The notes under the pieces were generated by a model that was not told where the DNA came from, made no database searches, and was given only the letters and a program-made list of their open reading frames with translations. From Anaerocolumna xylanovorans DSM 12503 (GTDB lineage: Bacteria; Bacillota; Clostridia; Lachnospirales; Lachnospiraceae), in assembly GCF_900143645.1 (NCBI RefSeq), contig NZ_FRFD01000007.1:79428-143427 (forward strand): 64,000 nucleotides of DNA, given 5' to 3'. Below, one piece after another: positions 41,958-50,948 of this stretch. Within the stretch, counting starts at the first letter, position 1, and each line of letters begins with the position of its first letter. Both the position numbers and the translations under genes were made by a program.

Positions 41958-44197
41958 CAATAACTGTTCATGGGGTCAAAGTCAAATTGTACCACAATTC
42001 CCTGAAATTCCTCACTAAAACGGTAAAAACCGTCCAGAAAATCCTTTGCTGCTACTAGTCTTTGATAATCATCTTCCTTTATATAAAAGCAAAACCGGAA
42101 GATATCGTTGGCTTTTGAAAGTCTTGCCGGTGCAGGTCCAATCACATGGTATTTTATAAGCTCTTCCTTATCCACCCATTGCTTCAGTGCTTCCGTTAAA
42201 AGCTCCGAAGCTTTCAATGCCTTTTCTTCTTCTTTGGATGCAGCTAAGACAGCCAGGATATGGGAAGCAGGCGGATAAGACATCAGCTTCCGGTAAAGCA
42301 TCTCCTGCTTATAGAAACCTTCATAATCCCCCTTGCCGGCATATACAATACTGTGATGGTCTGTCTGGTAGGTCTGTATGACAACCTCTCCCGGAAGTTC
42401 TGCTCTGCCCGCCCTGCCGGCTGCCTGAGTAAGAAGCTGAAAGGTCTTCTCCGAAGCTCTGAAATCTGCTGCGTAAAGGGACAAGTCCGCTGCCAGAACG
42501 CCAACAAGAGTAACTCTTGGAAAATCATGTCCTTTTACTATCATCTGGGTTCCTACAAGGATATCTGCCTGTCCCTTTGCAAAAGCTGAAAGAATCTCCT
42601 CATGTCCGCCCTTCTTCTTCGTAGTGTCCATATCCATACGAAGGATTCTGGTTCCCGGAAATTCCTTTTTTGCCATTTCCTCTACCTTTTGGGTGCCGGT
42701 GCCAAAGGATGCTATATACTTCGAACCGCAGGAAGGGCATTTATCCGGAAAGCTTTCCTCATAGCCGCAATAATGGCAGACAAGCTTTCCGTTATTATGG
42801 GAAGTTAAAGAAATATCACAATGAGGGCATTTTAACACCAGCCCGCAGCTCCTGCAGGAGACAAAGCCCGCATAGCCCCTGCGGTTAAGAAAGAGCATAA
42901 CCTGCTCTTTCTTCTGAAGCCTTTCTTCTATCATGCTTTTAAGCTTTCTGCTGAATATGGACTTATTCCTTGCTTTTAATTCTTCTCTTAGGTCAACTGT
43001 CCAGATAGTGGGCATCTGCCTTATTCCCTCTCTTTCGGAAAGCCGGTAGAGAGTATATTCCCCCTCCAGAGCTTTCTTATAAGATTCCAGGGACGGTGTG
43101 GCAGAGCCTAAGACAACACTTGCACCGCACAGCCTTGCCCTCTCAATGGCAGTCTCTCTGGCGTGGTATTTAGGAGGACTCTCACTTTTATAGCTGCCCT
43201 CATGCTCCTCGTCCATAATAATCAGTCCAAGATCTTTAAAGGGCGTAAAAAGCGCTGATCTCGGCCCTATCATGATATCAATGTCTCCGTTTTTTGCCCT
43301 GATATACTGGTCATACCTTTCTCCCTGGGAAAGCCTGGAGTTCATAATGGATACTCTTTCTCCAAACTTCTGGTAAAAACGCATTACTGTCTGATAGGTC
43401 AGGGATATTTCAGGTATCAGAACGATTACCTGTTTACCTGTCTTTATTATTTCTTCAATAATATTAATGTAAACTTCCGTCTTTCCGCTGCCTGTTACTC
43501 CATACAAAAGATATGTTTTTCGGATTCCCTCTTTGTAATCCTTTAAGAAATCCTCTGCGATTTCCTGTTGGGAAGGGCTTAAGGTAACCGCTTTTAAGGC
43601 TGCAGGCTGCTGCTTTACGGGATTGCGGTAAAGAACACTTGCCTCGCTTTGTATTATTCCCATTTTTTCCAAATCTTTTACGGTTGCCGCAGAAATGTTT
43701 AAATCGTTTTTAACCTGCTCAAATTGAAGGGAGGGATGTATGAGAAGCTCCTGTAACAGCCTTACTCTCCCCTTATTATTCTTCTTTTTTTCCCTTTCTA
43801 AAACGGCAGAAAGCTCCTCCTTTGAAAGGGCTGCCCTGATTACTTTGTTTTCCTTTTGCCTTACAGCCCGCTTTACAGGCAGCACTGTTTTTAGCGCTTC
43901 ATTCATGGTTGAGCCAAAGGTGTCCTTAATCCAGCCTGCCAGAGTGATAAGCTGCCCCTCTATCATTAAGGTATCTTCCAAAATGGAAGTAATTGGCTTA
44001 ATAGCCTCCTCCCTCCATTTAGGGATATCCGAAAGTCCTATAATATATCCCTTTATCTGCCTGTTGCCTTTGCCAAAGGGTATTAATACCTGTATGCCAA
44101 TCAGCGCCTTTGCCTTTAAATCATCCGGAATCAGGTACTGATAGGTTCTATCCAGGTCTTCATGTGAAATGTCAACTATGATATCTGCATATTTCAT
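41957..44197 (-). CDS. priA: Primosomal replication helicase PriA
   Basis: Superfamily 2 helicase that restarts stalled replication forks. 746 residues. The N-terminal DNA-binding domain opens DISHEDLDRTYQYLIPDD. Helicase motifs: Walker A GVTGSGKTEVYI near residue 235, Walker B-like IIMDEEHEGSYKS near residue 330, GSATPSLES near residue 365. Between them and the C-terminal lobe is the zinc-binding insertion (CRSCGLVLKCPHCDISL, then CHYCGYEESFPDKCPSCGS) near residues 455-500. GTQMIVKGHDFPRVTLV and QAAGRAGRAELPG follow. It heads the priA-def-fmt order common to Firmicutes. Confidence 0.98.
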   Translation of the reverse strand: MKYADIIVDISHEDLDRTYQYLIPDDLKAKALIGIQVLIPFGKGNRQIKGYIIGLSDIPKWREEAIKPITSILEDTLMIEGQLITLAGWIKDTFGSTMNEALKTVLPVKRAVRQKENKVIRAALSKEELSAVLEREKKKNNKGRVRLLQELLIHPSLQFEQVKNDLNISAATVKDLEKMGIIQSEASVLYRNPVKQQPAALKAVTLSPSQQEIAEDFLKDYKEGIRKTYLLYGVTGSGKTEVYINIIEEIIKTGKQVIVLIPEISLTYQTVMRFYQKFGERVSIMNSRLSQGERYDQYIRAKNGDIDIMIGPRSALFTPFKDLGLIIMDEEHEGSYKSESPPKYHARETAIERARLCGASVVLGSATPSLESYKKALEGEYTLYRLSEREGIRQMPTIWTVDLREELKARNKSIFSRKLKSMIEERLQKKEQVMLFLNRRGYAGFVSCRSCGLVLKCPHCDISLTSHNNGKLVCHYCGYEESFPDKCPSCGSKYIASFGTGTQKVEEMAKKEFPGTRILRMDMDTTKKKGGHEEILSAFAKGQADILVGTQMIVKGHDFPRVTLVGVLAADLSLYAADFRASEKTFQLLTQAAGRAGRAELPGEVVIQTYQTDHHSIVYAGKGDYEGFYKQEMLYRKLMSYPPASHILAVLAASKEEEKALKASELLTEALKQWVDKEELIKYHVIGPAPARLSKANDIFRFCFYIKEDDYQRLVAAKDFLDGFYRFSEEFQGIVVQFDFDPMNSY

Positions 44198-44221
44198 TAC
44201 CTTGCTTCCGCCTTTCTTTCA

Positions 44222-45709
44222 TTAATCTTTGGTAAGTTCCTTTACGATTTCATCGGTCTTCATGCCTCTGGAACCCTTTATAAGAACACCGTCTCCGCTC
44301 TTTAGATAGGATTGCAAAAAGGCTGTTGCCTCCTGATTGTTTGTAAAGGAATGAGTCTCTGTTGATACGCCGCTGTCTTTTATTGCTTTTGCAATATAAT
44401 AAGCCTCTTCCCCTATGGTAACGACACAGGCAATACCTTCTCCTGCTATAAACTGTCCTACCTCATAATGGCTCTGCTTTGATATTTCCCCTAATTCCTT
44501 CACATCTGCCAACACTGCTATATGACGTCTGACATTCTCCAGCTCCTTAAGTACCCTTATCCCGCTCTTCATGGAATCCGGACTGGCATTATAGGAATCA
44601 TCAATAATCTTAATCCCATGTACAACTGTTATCTGTCCTCTCATTGCAATGGGACGGTACTCTCTTAAACCTTCCTTTGCCGTACTTACCGGTATCTGAT
44701 AGAACCAGGCAACAGCAAGTGCTGCCAGTGCATTGTAAACATTATGGAGCCCCGGGACCTTTAAGCTAACTTCTTCTGTTAAAGTACTCTTTTCATTTAA
44801 GGAATTTTCCTTGTGAAAAGGAGTAAGATTTAAGCTGTCCTTATCCTTTGGATAGGTAAGCGTAAAGGTAGTCTCCTCTGATACCGTTCTTATATCAGAA
44901 GCTTTGAAATCACAGTCTTCTCCGGTTCCATAGGTAATAACCTGGCTGGACTTAAACTTTTCTCTTGTTACCTCTGATAAATCAATATTCACTTCGCCGC
45001 TTTTTAAACAGCATGCCGCTTCGCCCAGCAAGTCGTCGTCCCCGTTTAATACCAGACAGCCGCCCTCCCTGAAGGCATTGATTATATTCATCTTCTCCTT
45101 GCGGATATTTTCCCTGGTTTTTAGCTGGGCAATGTGAGAGATACCGATATTTGTCATGATGGCAGCTTCCGGCTGTGCAATATTACAAAGCCTTGCCATC
45201 TCTCCTTCTTCACTCATACCCATCTCGATAACACCCATTTCATGCTCTTTTAAAAGCTTTAGCATCATAAGCGGAAGCCCAACCTGGCTGTTCATATTTC
45301 CTTCGGTCTTTAACACATTACGGGCAGCACTAAGGGCAGCGGCTACCATCTCCTTGGTGGTAGTCTTTCCCACACTCCCTGTAATTCCTATAACAGGTAT
45401 GGAAAACTTCTCTCTGTAACAGGTGCCGAATTTCTGTAAAGCCTGTAAGGTATCCTCTACCAATATGCAGGCTTTGCCTTCTACTTCTTCTATCTTTCTC
45501 TGTGATAAGCAAGCTGCCGCACCGCCTGCAAGAGCATCTTTTATAAAGTCATGGCCGTCAACTCTTTCTCCCGCAATCGGCACAAAAAGGGAGCCCTCCG
45601 CTGCCTTCTTTGAATTTGTTGTGACCTCTTCTATTCTGCTGTTTTCATCTCCCCAGAGAATACTTCCTCCCACTGCCTGGGCGATTTCCTTTATTGTTAA
45701 TGCTTCCAT
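44222..45709 (-). CDS. murF: UDP-N-acetylmuramoyl-tripeptide--D-alanyl-D-alanine ligase MurF
   Basis: Adds D-Ala-D-Ala to the UDP-MurNAc tripeptide. 495 residues, somewhat long because of an extra stretch near residues 270-305 (Ser/Leu/Asn/Lys-rich). The ATP loop is GITGSVGKTTTKEMVAAAL near residue 108, with EMGMSEEGEMARLCNIAQPEAA near residue 160 and NIGISHIAQL. The C-terminal part contains IDDSYNASPDSM near residue 360. AGGAT lies before the ATG. It follows murE by about 35 bases; the two lie well outside the main mur/division cluster. Confidence 0.97.
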   Translation of the reverse strand: MEALTIKEIAQAVGGSILWGDENSRIEEVTTNSKKAAEGSLFVPIAGERVDGHDFIKDALAGGAAACLSQRKIEEVEGKACILVEDTLQALQKFGTCYREKFSIPVIGITGSVGKTTTKEMVAAALSAARNVLKTEGNMNSQVGLPLMMLKLLKEHEMGVIEMGMSEEGEMARLCNIAQPEAAIMTNIGISHIAQLKTRENIRKEKMNIINAFREGGCLVLNGDDDLLGEAACCLKSGEVNIDLSEVTREKFKSSQVITYGTGEDCDFKASDIRTVSEETTFTLTYPKDKDSLNLTPFHKENSLNEKSTLTEEVSLKVPGLHNVYNALAALAVAWFYQIPVSTAKEGLREYRPIAMRGQITVVHGIKIIDDSYNASPDSMKSGIRVLKELENVRRHIAVLADVKELGEISKQSHYEVGQFIAGEGIACVVTIGEEAYYIAKAIKDSGVSTETHSFTNNQEATAFLQSYLKSGDGVLIKGSRGMKTDEIVKELTKD

Positions 45710-45744
45710 TGTAATATCCTGCCTTCTATTCGTTAAACTTTCTC

Positions 45745-47226
45745 TTATATGATGGTCTTACCTTCTGCCTTTATTTCTTCTACGGCCTGCCTGATAAGGT
45801 CTCTTTCATCCATCTTATATTTCACACCCTTGATTTCCTGATAATCCTCATGCCCTTTACCCGCAAGCACAATGACATCACCCTCACGTGCATTTTCAAT
45901 GCAATATTTAATTGCTTCTTTTCTGTCTATGATTGCTATATATTCGCCCTTTCCCTTTTTAACCCCTGTTATAACATCGTTAAGAATATCCTCGGGTTCT
46001 TCAAATCTCGGATTATCGGAGGTTACTACTGTCAGGTCAGCAAGATTAGAGGATATTTCCCCCATCTCATATCTTCTTAGCTTTGAACGGTTGCCTCCGC
46101 AGCCAAATAAGCACACCAGCCTCTTTGGTTTATATTCCTTTAGGGTTGTTAAAAGGCTCTCTAAGCTCATGGCATTGTGGGCATAATCAATCATCATGGA
46201 AAATTTGGAGGAAATATTTACAGGTTCTACTCTTCCCTTTACTTTAACCATTGTAAGTGCCTTTAAAACTTCCTCCTTATGGATGTCAAAATGCCTGCAA
46301 ATAGCAATGGCTGTCAGGGAATTATAAATACTGAACTTTCCCGGGAGATTTACATATACCTCATAATCTAAAAGCCCCTTTAACTGATAGGTAACCCCAA
46401 GGCTTCCTTCCCTGCTGTGAAGGTTGATATTATAAGCCATCAGATCTGCTTGCCTGTCTATCCCATAGGTTTCAAGCTTACAGGTATATCCCCTTAGAAC
46501 CTCCTTCATATGAGGGTCGTCGGCATTTGCTATACCTGTCACACAATTCTTAAACAACATGCCCTTGCATTCCATATATTCTTCAAAATCCTTATGCTCA
46601 TCCGGTCCGATATGATCCGGCTCGATGTTGGTAAAAATACCATAATCAAAGGTAAAGCCAGCTACTCTGTGAAGCTTAAGCCCCTGGGAGGATACCTCCA
46701 TCACTACGCATTTACAGCCTATTTCTACCATTTTAGCCAAATACTCCTGTATCTGGTAGGACTCCGGTGTGGTATTGGCGGCAGGAATAACCTCATCCCC
46801 AATGATGACTTCAATTGTTCCGATCAGCCCGGTCTTTAATCCTGCATTTTCTAATATGGAACGTACCATATAGGAAGTGGTAGTCTTTCCCTTGGTACCT
46901 GTAATCCCGATGGTTTTTAATTTCTCTGCCGGATAGCCAAAGAATGCGGCCGACATGCAGGCTAAGGCAAGGCGGGTATCTTCCACCTTAATCAAAGTAA
47001 CCCCGCTTTCTGTCTCAACTTCTTCAGATATGATTAAAGCCTTTGCTCCCTTGGCTATTACTTCTTTTGCATAATCATGCCCGTTTATTTTAAATCCCTT
47101 GATACATACAAAAACGGAACCTTCCGTTACCTTTCTGGAATCATATACCAGATTAAGAATCTCCGTGTCCAAGGTTCCTCTTACGAGCTTATATTCTATT
47201 TTTTCCAATAATTCACCTAACAGCAT
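45745..47226 (-). CDS. murE: UDP-N-acetylmuramoyl-tripeptide synthetase MurE (meso-diaminopimelate type)
   Basis: Adds the third residue to the stem peptide. 493 residues. The ATP loop is GITGTKGKTTTSYMV near residue 109; MEVSSQGLKLHRVAG and TNIEPDHIGPDEH follow. The amino-acid specificity motif reads DNPR (TSDNPRFEEP near residue 405), which in this family marks meso-diaminopimelate rather than lysine, so the organism should have DAP-type peptidoglycan. GGGAGG precedes the ATG. Upstream lie a strong promoter and a terminator-like hairpin in the leader. Confidence 0.97.
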   Translation of the reverse strand: MLLGELLEKIEYKLVRGTLDTEILNLVYDSRKVTEGSVFVCIKGFKINGHDYAKEVIAKGAKALIISEEVETESGVTLIKVEDTRLALACMSAAFFGYPAEKLKTIGITGTKGKTTTSYMVRSILENAGLKTGLIGTIEVIIGDEVIPAANTTPESYQIQEYLAKMVEIGCKCVVMEVSSQGLKLHRVAGFTFDYGIFTNIEPDHIGPDEHKDFEEYMECKGMLFKNCVTGIANADDPHMKEVLRGYTCKLETYGIDRQADLMAYNINLHSREGSLGVTYQLKGLLDYEVYVNLPGKFSIYNSLTAIAICRHFDIHKEEVLKALTMVKVKGRVEPVNISSKFSMMIDYAHNAMSLESLLTTLKEYKPKRLVCLFGCGGNRSKLRRYEMGEISSNLADLTVVTSDNPRFEEPEDILNDVITGVKKGKGEYIAIIDRKEAIKYCIENAREGDVIVLAGKGHEDYQEIKGVKYKMDERDLIRQAVEEIKAEGKTII

Positions 47227-47299
47227 AATAAACCTCCCATATAAATATATGATAATCTGTTATTCCTATTCCATCCTTTGGATAACAACCGTCTTTCCG

Positions 47300-47340
47300 A
47301 AAAAGAAAAGCCCATCCAGGGCTGCCCCGGACGGGCTTTT
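47300..47340 (-). terminator. Strong hairpin terminator/attenuator in the murE leader
   Basis: AAAAGCCC (47306-47313) pairs with GGGCTTTT (47333-47340); inner bases CC/GG and GGG/CCC extend the stem to about 15 pairs with a GCAG-type loop. CTTTTT follows in minus-strand sense. It is the first clear terminator beyond ptsI, and it also lies downstream of the consensus promoter for murE, so it may end both transcripts or act as an attenuator. Confidence 0.85.
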
Positions 47341-47371
47341 CTTGCCGACAGTATTACCCATGCTTTTGTTC

Positions 47372-47400
47372 ATTATATAACACCGGACATACCTTGTCAA
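47372..47400 (-). promoter_or_regulatory. Perfect-consensus SigA promoter upstream of murE
   Basis: TTGACA (47395-47400) and TATAAT (47372-47377) with a 17-base spacer, both exact consensus. Predicted start is near 47365, 25 bases before a terminator stem and about 140 bases before the murE ATG. No second clear promoter was seen between the hairpin and murE. Confidence 0.85.
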
Positions 47401-47478
47401 TGAAAGAGGCGGTCTCCGGCACAGCGCGGATTTTATATCCTGTCCCAAATGCGGCAGAAAGCTGTAATCAAAAAACAA

Positions 47479-49095
47479 TTACATTTCCCTGATTTTTTTA
47501 CGGAGAGGCAATATATAGGAAGGGGAAACAGAGAGTTCGTCTGCTCCAAGGGATACCAGTGTATCCGTAATTGTAAGGTCAGAAGCCAACTCACCGCAGA
47601 TTCCGACCCAGATACCGTTTTTGTGGGCATTTTGTACGGTTATGTTTATCATCTCCATAAGGGCAGGATGATGGGGATTATATAACTTGTCCAGCTTGGG
47701 ATTCTGCCTGTCAATTGCCAGAGTATATTGTGTTAAGTCATTGGTGCCGATACTAAAGAAATCAACTTCTTTTGCCAATTGGCCACTAATCATTACAGCA
47801 GCCGGAGTTTCTATCATAATGCCAAACTCTGTACTGCAATATTTCATGCCGTCTTCGTCCAGTTCATCTTTTACTTCCTGTATGATTTGTTTGACCCTGG
47901 TAACTTCCTCTGCAGATATAATCATAGGCACCATAATAGACAGATTTCCGAAAACCGACGCCCGGTATAGGGCTCTTAGCTGAGTTTTAAAGATGTCCGG
48001 ACGGTCCAGGCAGATTCTGACTGCCCGGTATCCCATTGCGGGATTTTCTTCCCTTTCCAGTCCAAAGTAATCAATCTGCTTATCGGCACCAATATCCAGG
48101 GTCCGTATGATTACCTTTTTGCCTCCCATGGTTTCCAATACTTTTTTGTATGCGCAAAACTGCTGCTCCTCCGTAGGATAATCCCTGTTTTCCAGATACA
48201 AAAATTCACTTCTGAACAAACCGATTCCTTCCGCACCATTTTGCAGCACATATCCCAAATCGTTTTCGCTGCCGATATTGGCATACAAGTGAATCTTCTG
48301 TCCGGCTTTCGTAACAGTTTCTTTTCCTTTCAGCTCCTGAAGCAATTTTCTTTCTTCCAGGTCACCGGCCTGCTTTTCCTTTATCCTACTCAAAGTTTCC
48401 TCATCGGGGTTTAGATAAATATGTCCGGTGTGGCCGTCTACAATGGCTAAAACACCATTATATTCCTCTAAGATATCAATATCGGTACTTACTAATGCCG
48501 GGATATTCATTGTTCTTGCCAGTATGACCGTATGGGAATTAAGGGAGCCTGATTTGGTTACAAAGGCAAGTACCTTTTCTTTATCCAACTGTACTGTCTC
48601 ACTGGGCGTCAGATCCTCTGCGAGTATGATGACAGGCTCTTCAAAGTGATTTGCAGTTCCTTCTCTTTGAGACAGGATATTTACGACTCGTCCTGCCACA
48701 TCTTTTACATCAATTGCGCGCTCTTTCATGTAATCATCATCCAAATCCGCGAACATTCCGGCAAAATTATCCGCTGTAACAGAAACCGCATATTCTGCAT
48801 TCACCGACTGCAGCTCAATGATGTTTTTAACAGCTTCCAAAAAGTCCTCATCTGTTAACATCATCTGATGGACTTCAAATACTGCGGCATTTGCCTCTCC
48901 TGCTTCTTTGCATGCTTTCTGATAAAGGTCATTCAGCTGTAAGAGTGCTTCCTTCTTTGCTTCTTCAAATCTTTCTATCTCTGCTCCTGTATCATCTATA
49001 TGTGTACGGGAGATGGTATTCTCCTGTTTTTTTAAGACCATTATTTTCCCAATAGCAATAGAGGGAAAGGCACTTTTCCCCTTATATCTATTCAT
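47479..49095 (-). CDS. ptsI: PTS Enzyme I (phosphoenolpyruvate-protein phosphotransferase), operon-specific copy
   Basis: Transfers phosphate from PEP to HPr, here inside a sugar-specific operon. About 539 residues from ATG (MNRYKGKSAFPSIAIGK); AGGAGGG precedes it and a 19-codon upstream extension is unsupported. The active His is in SLNSHTVILARTMNIPALV near residue 185. PEP-binding motifs follow: EGIGLFRSEFLYL near residue 285, IIRTLDIGADKQ near 325, NPAMGYRAVRICL, and the C-terminal signature FSIGTNDLTQYTLAIDR near 445. The enzyme is slightly shorter than the usual 570. It is the last gene of the PTS operon, 61 bases after the HPr gene. Confidence 0.95.
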   Translation of the reverse strand: MNRYKGKSAFPSIAIGKIMVLKKQENTISRTHIDDTGAEIERFEEAKKEALLQLNDLYQKACKEAGEANAAVFEVHQMMLTDEDFLEAVKNIIELQSVNAEYAVSVTADNFAGMFADLDDDYMKERAIDVKDVAGRVVNILSQREGTANHFEEPVIILAEDLTPSETVQLDKEKVLAFVTKSGSLNSHTVILARTMNIPALVSTDIDILEEYNGVLAIVDGHTGHIYLNPDEETLSRIKEKQAGDLEERKLLQELKGKETVTKAGQKIHLYANIGSENDLGYVLQNGAEGIGLFRSEFLYLENRDYPTEEQQFCAYKKVLETMGGKKVIIRTLDIGADKQIDYFGLEREENPAMGYRAVRICLDRPDIFKTQLRALYRASVFGNLSIMVPMIISAEEVTRVKQIIQEVKDELDEDGMKYCSTEFGIMIETPAAVMISGQLAKEVDFFSIGTNDLTQYTLAIDRQNPKLDKLYNPHHPALMEMINITVQNAHKNGIWVGICGELASDLTITDTLVSLGADELSVSPSYILPLRKKIREM

Positions 49096-49156
49096 AGCAT
49101 TCCCTCCTGACCGATAACTTTTGCGTACCGCCATCTTTGGTTGCTCCGGCAACGGA

Positions 49157-49414
49157 TTACAGGTTATCTCTCATGAATTCTTCCAGTCTGGCTGCTTCAT
49201 TATCTTCCTGCGCCCCTTCCACTGTTACGGTTATTCTTTCACCGTATTTCACCGCCAGGCCCATTACTCCGAAGATTCTCTTCGCATCTACACTTTTTTT
49301 ACCTTTTATAATTTTCACACTGCTTTCGCAGGAAGATGCTTCCTTAACGAGCAATCCGGCAGGTCTTGCATGCATACCTAACGGATCGGTTACTGTATAT
49401 TGAAATTCTTTCAT
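49157..49414 (-). CDS. ptsH: HPr-type phosphocarrier protein lacking regulatory Ser46
   Basis: 85-residue HPr. The ATG (MKEFQYTVTDPLGMHARPA) lies five bases after GGAGG; an upstream extension of 25 codons has no support. The phosphorylation site is His15 in GMHARPAGLL, exactly at the canonical position. In Gram-positive HPr the HprK target is Ser46 in a KSIMGVMSLG-like motif; here the same motif reads AKRIFGVMGLA, with Arg at residue 46 and Gly in place of the next conserved Ser. It should therefore transfer phosphate but not be controlled by HprK or form the P-Ser-HPr/CcpA corepressor. Probably a second, dedicated HPr. Confidence 0.93.
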   Translation of the reverse strand: MKEFQYTVTDPLGMHARPAGLLVKEASSCESSVKIIKGKKSVDAKRIFGVMGLAVKYGERITVTVEGAQEDNEAARLEEFMRDNL

Positions 49415-49494
49415 ATCTACCTCCATGCTGCCGTCAGACAGCTTAAACTTCGCTGTCTGACTAAGCGGACACTGTATATGATGTTCCAAAACTC

Positions 49495-50934
49495 TTAAAT
49501 AATCTCACCATTGGATTCAATTACTTTTTGATACCAATAATAGCTGTCTTTTTTCAAGCGTTTACCGCTTCCCTTGCCCCTGTCATCAAGGTCTACGTAG
49601 ATATAACCATAACGTTTGCTCATCTCTCCCTGAGAGCAGCTGATAATGTCAATGGAACCCCAGGAAGCATATCCGAATACCTGAACGCCGTCTTTTATGG
49701 CTTCTTTTATTGCCTTAATATGTGCGGCAAGATAATCAATACGGTACTGGTCATGAATCTTTCCATCCTCCGTCACTTCATCCAAAGCACCCAGTCCGTT
49801 CTCCGCTATAAAAATCGGCAGTCCATAACGGTCCCAGTATTGATTCAGTGAATGGCGTAATCCTAAAGGATCCGTCGCCCAGCCCCAGATTGATTTTTCA
49901 ATGTAGGGATTCGGCTGCGGCCTTTTGGCATCACCGGCACTTAAGGTCTGGGTAAAATAGTAGGAGAAGGATAAGAAATCCACGGTATTTTCTTTTAGTA
50001 CCTTTTCATCTTCTTCTGTAATTTCCACTGTGATATGGTGATCTTTAAAATACTTACAAACATATCCGGGATATTCTCCCCTGACCAGTACATCAGAACA
50101 GAAGTAATTATTCATTCGGTTTCTCTCCATTGCCGCGAAAACGTCCTCCGGTTTGCAGGTGGCAGGATATACAAAATCTTCTCCGTTCATCATTCCAATC
50201 TGCATCTTGGGACTAATTTCCTTCGCCAGCTTTTTCGCCTTTGCAGAGGCCACAAGCTGGTGGTGAAGAGCCTGGTAAACAGCACTGTTACGGTCATCTG
50301 CAAAGCTGTCTTTTAACATTCCAAGGGAAGCAAACTCTGACCAGTCTTTCGCCATGTTGACCTGATTTATGATAATCCAGTACTTTACTTTGTTCTGATA
50401 CCTTTCAAACAGGACTCTGCAAAGGTTTAAGAAAAAGTCTATGGTTTCCCTGCTACGCCATCCGTTATATTCCGTTGCCAGATAAAGGGGCATCTCATAG
50501 TGGGAAATTGTCATAACGGGTTCTATGTTTTTCTCAAGCATACTGTCAATAAGCCTGTCATAGAACTTAAGCCCGGCTTCATTTGGTTCTGCTTCATTGC
50601 CTTTTGGAAAAATCCGGGGCCAGTTAAAAGAAGTTCGAAAGCATTTAAAACCCATTCCTTTCATCAGTTCCAGATCTTCCTCAAACCTGTGATAAAAATC
50701 AATGGCTGACCTTCTTGGATAATACCCCTCTTTATCGGACAGGGCTTTCTCGATTTCTTCCTTTGTATGATAAAAGCCAACTATATTTTGTCTGCTGTAC
50801 TTTTCCGGCAGAATCTCCACATCGGCAAGGCCCGGACCTTTACCCTCTGCATCCCATGCTCCTTCTGCCTGATTTGCTGCAATGGCTCCTCCCCAAAGAA
50901 AATCTTTCGGAAAGCCATTCTGTAATTCCTTCAT
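49495..50934 (-). CDS. GH1 glycosidase (6-phospho-beta-glucosidase-like) with Gln at the acid/base position
   Basis: Family GH1 TIM-barrel enzyme, expected to hydrolyse phosphorylated beta-glucosides imported by the neighbouring PTS. About 479 residues. N-terminal signature FPKDFLWGGAIAANQAEGAW is complete. The usual acid/base motif (NE with Glu) reads IIINQVNMAK, giving Gln191; the nucleophile motif is intact, FIAENGLG with Glu378. Phosphate-pocket type residues are suggested by SQGEMSKRYGYIYVD near residue 440. ATG follows AGGAGG. The Glu-to-Gln change is known in plant myrosinases (S-glycosidases), so substrate or mechanism may differ from ordinary 6-phospho-beta-glucosidases. Confidence 0.9.
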   Translation of the reverse strand: MKELQNGFPKDFLWGGAIAANQAEGAWDAEGKGPGLADVEILPEKYSRQNIVGFYHTKEEIEKALSDKEGYYPRRSAIDFYHRFEEDLELMKGMGFKCFRTSFNWPRIFPKGNEAEPNEAGLKFYDRLIDSMLEKNIEPVMTISHYEMPLYLATEYNGWRSRETIDFFLNLCRVLFERYQNKVKYWIIINQVNMAKDWSEFASLGMLKDSFADDRNSAVYQALHHQLVASAKAKKLAKEISPKMQIGMMNGEDFVYPATCKPEDVFAAMERNRMNNYFCSDVLVRGEYPGYVCKYFKDHHITVEITEEDEKVLKENTVDFLSFSYYFTQTLSAGDAKRPQPNPYIEKSIWGWATDPLGLRHSLNQYWDRYGLPIFIAENGLGALDEVTEDGKIHDQYRIDYLAAHIKAIKEAIKDGVQVFGYASWGSIDIISCSQGEMSKRYGYIYVDLDDRGKGSGKRLKKDSYYWYQKVIESNGEII

Positions 50935-50948
50935 ATGCACTCCTCCTG

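Noticed and set aside
47266..47478. Minus-strand 70-codon ORF over the murE leader, including a shorter peptide starting within the transcript
   Set aside because: It spans the promoter and terminator hairpin and has no ribosome site before either Met; the reading frame is best explained by chance. A leader peptide cannot be fully excluded.
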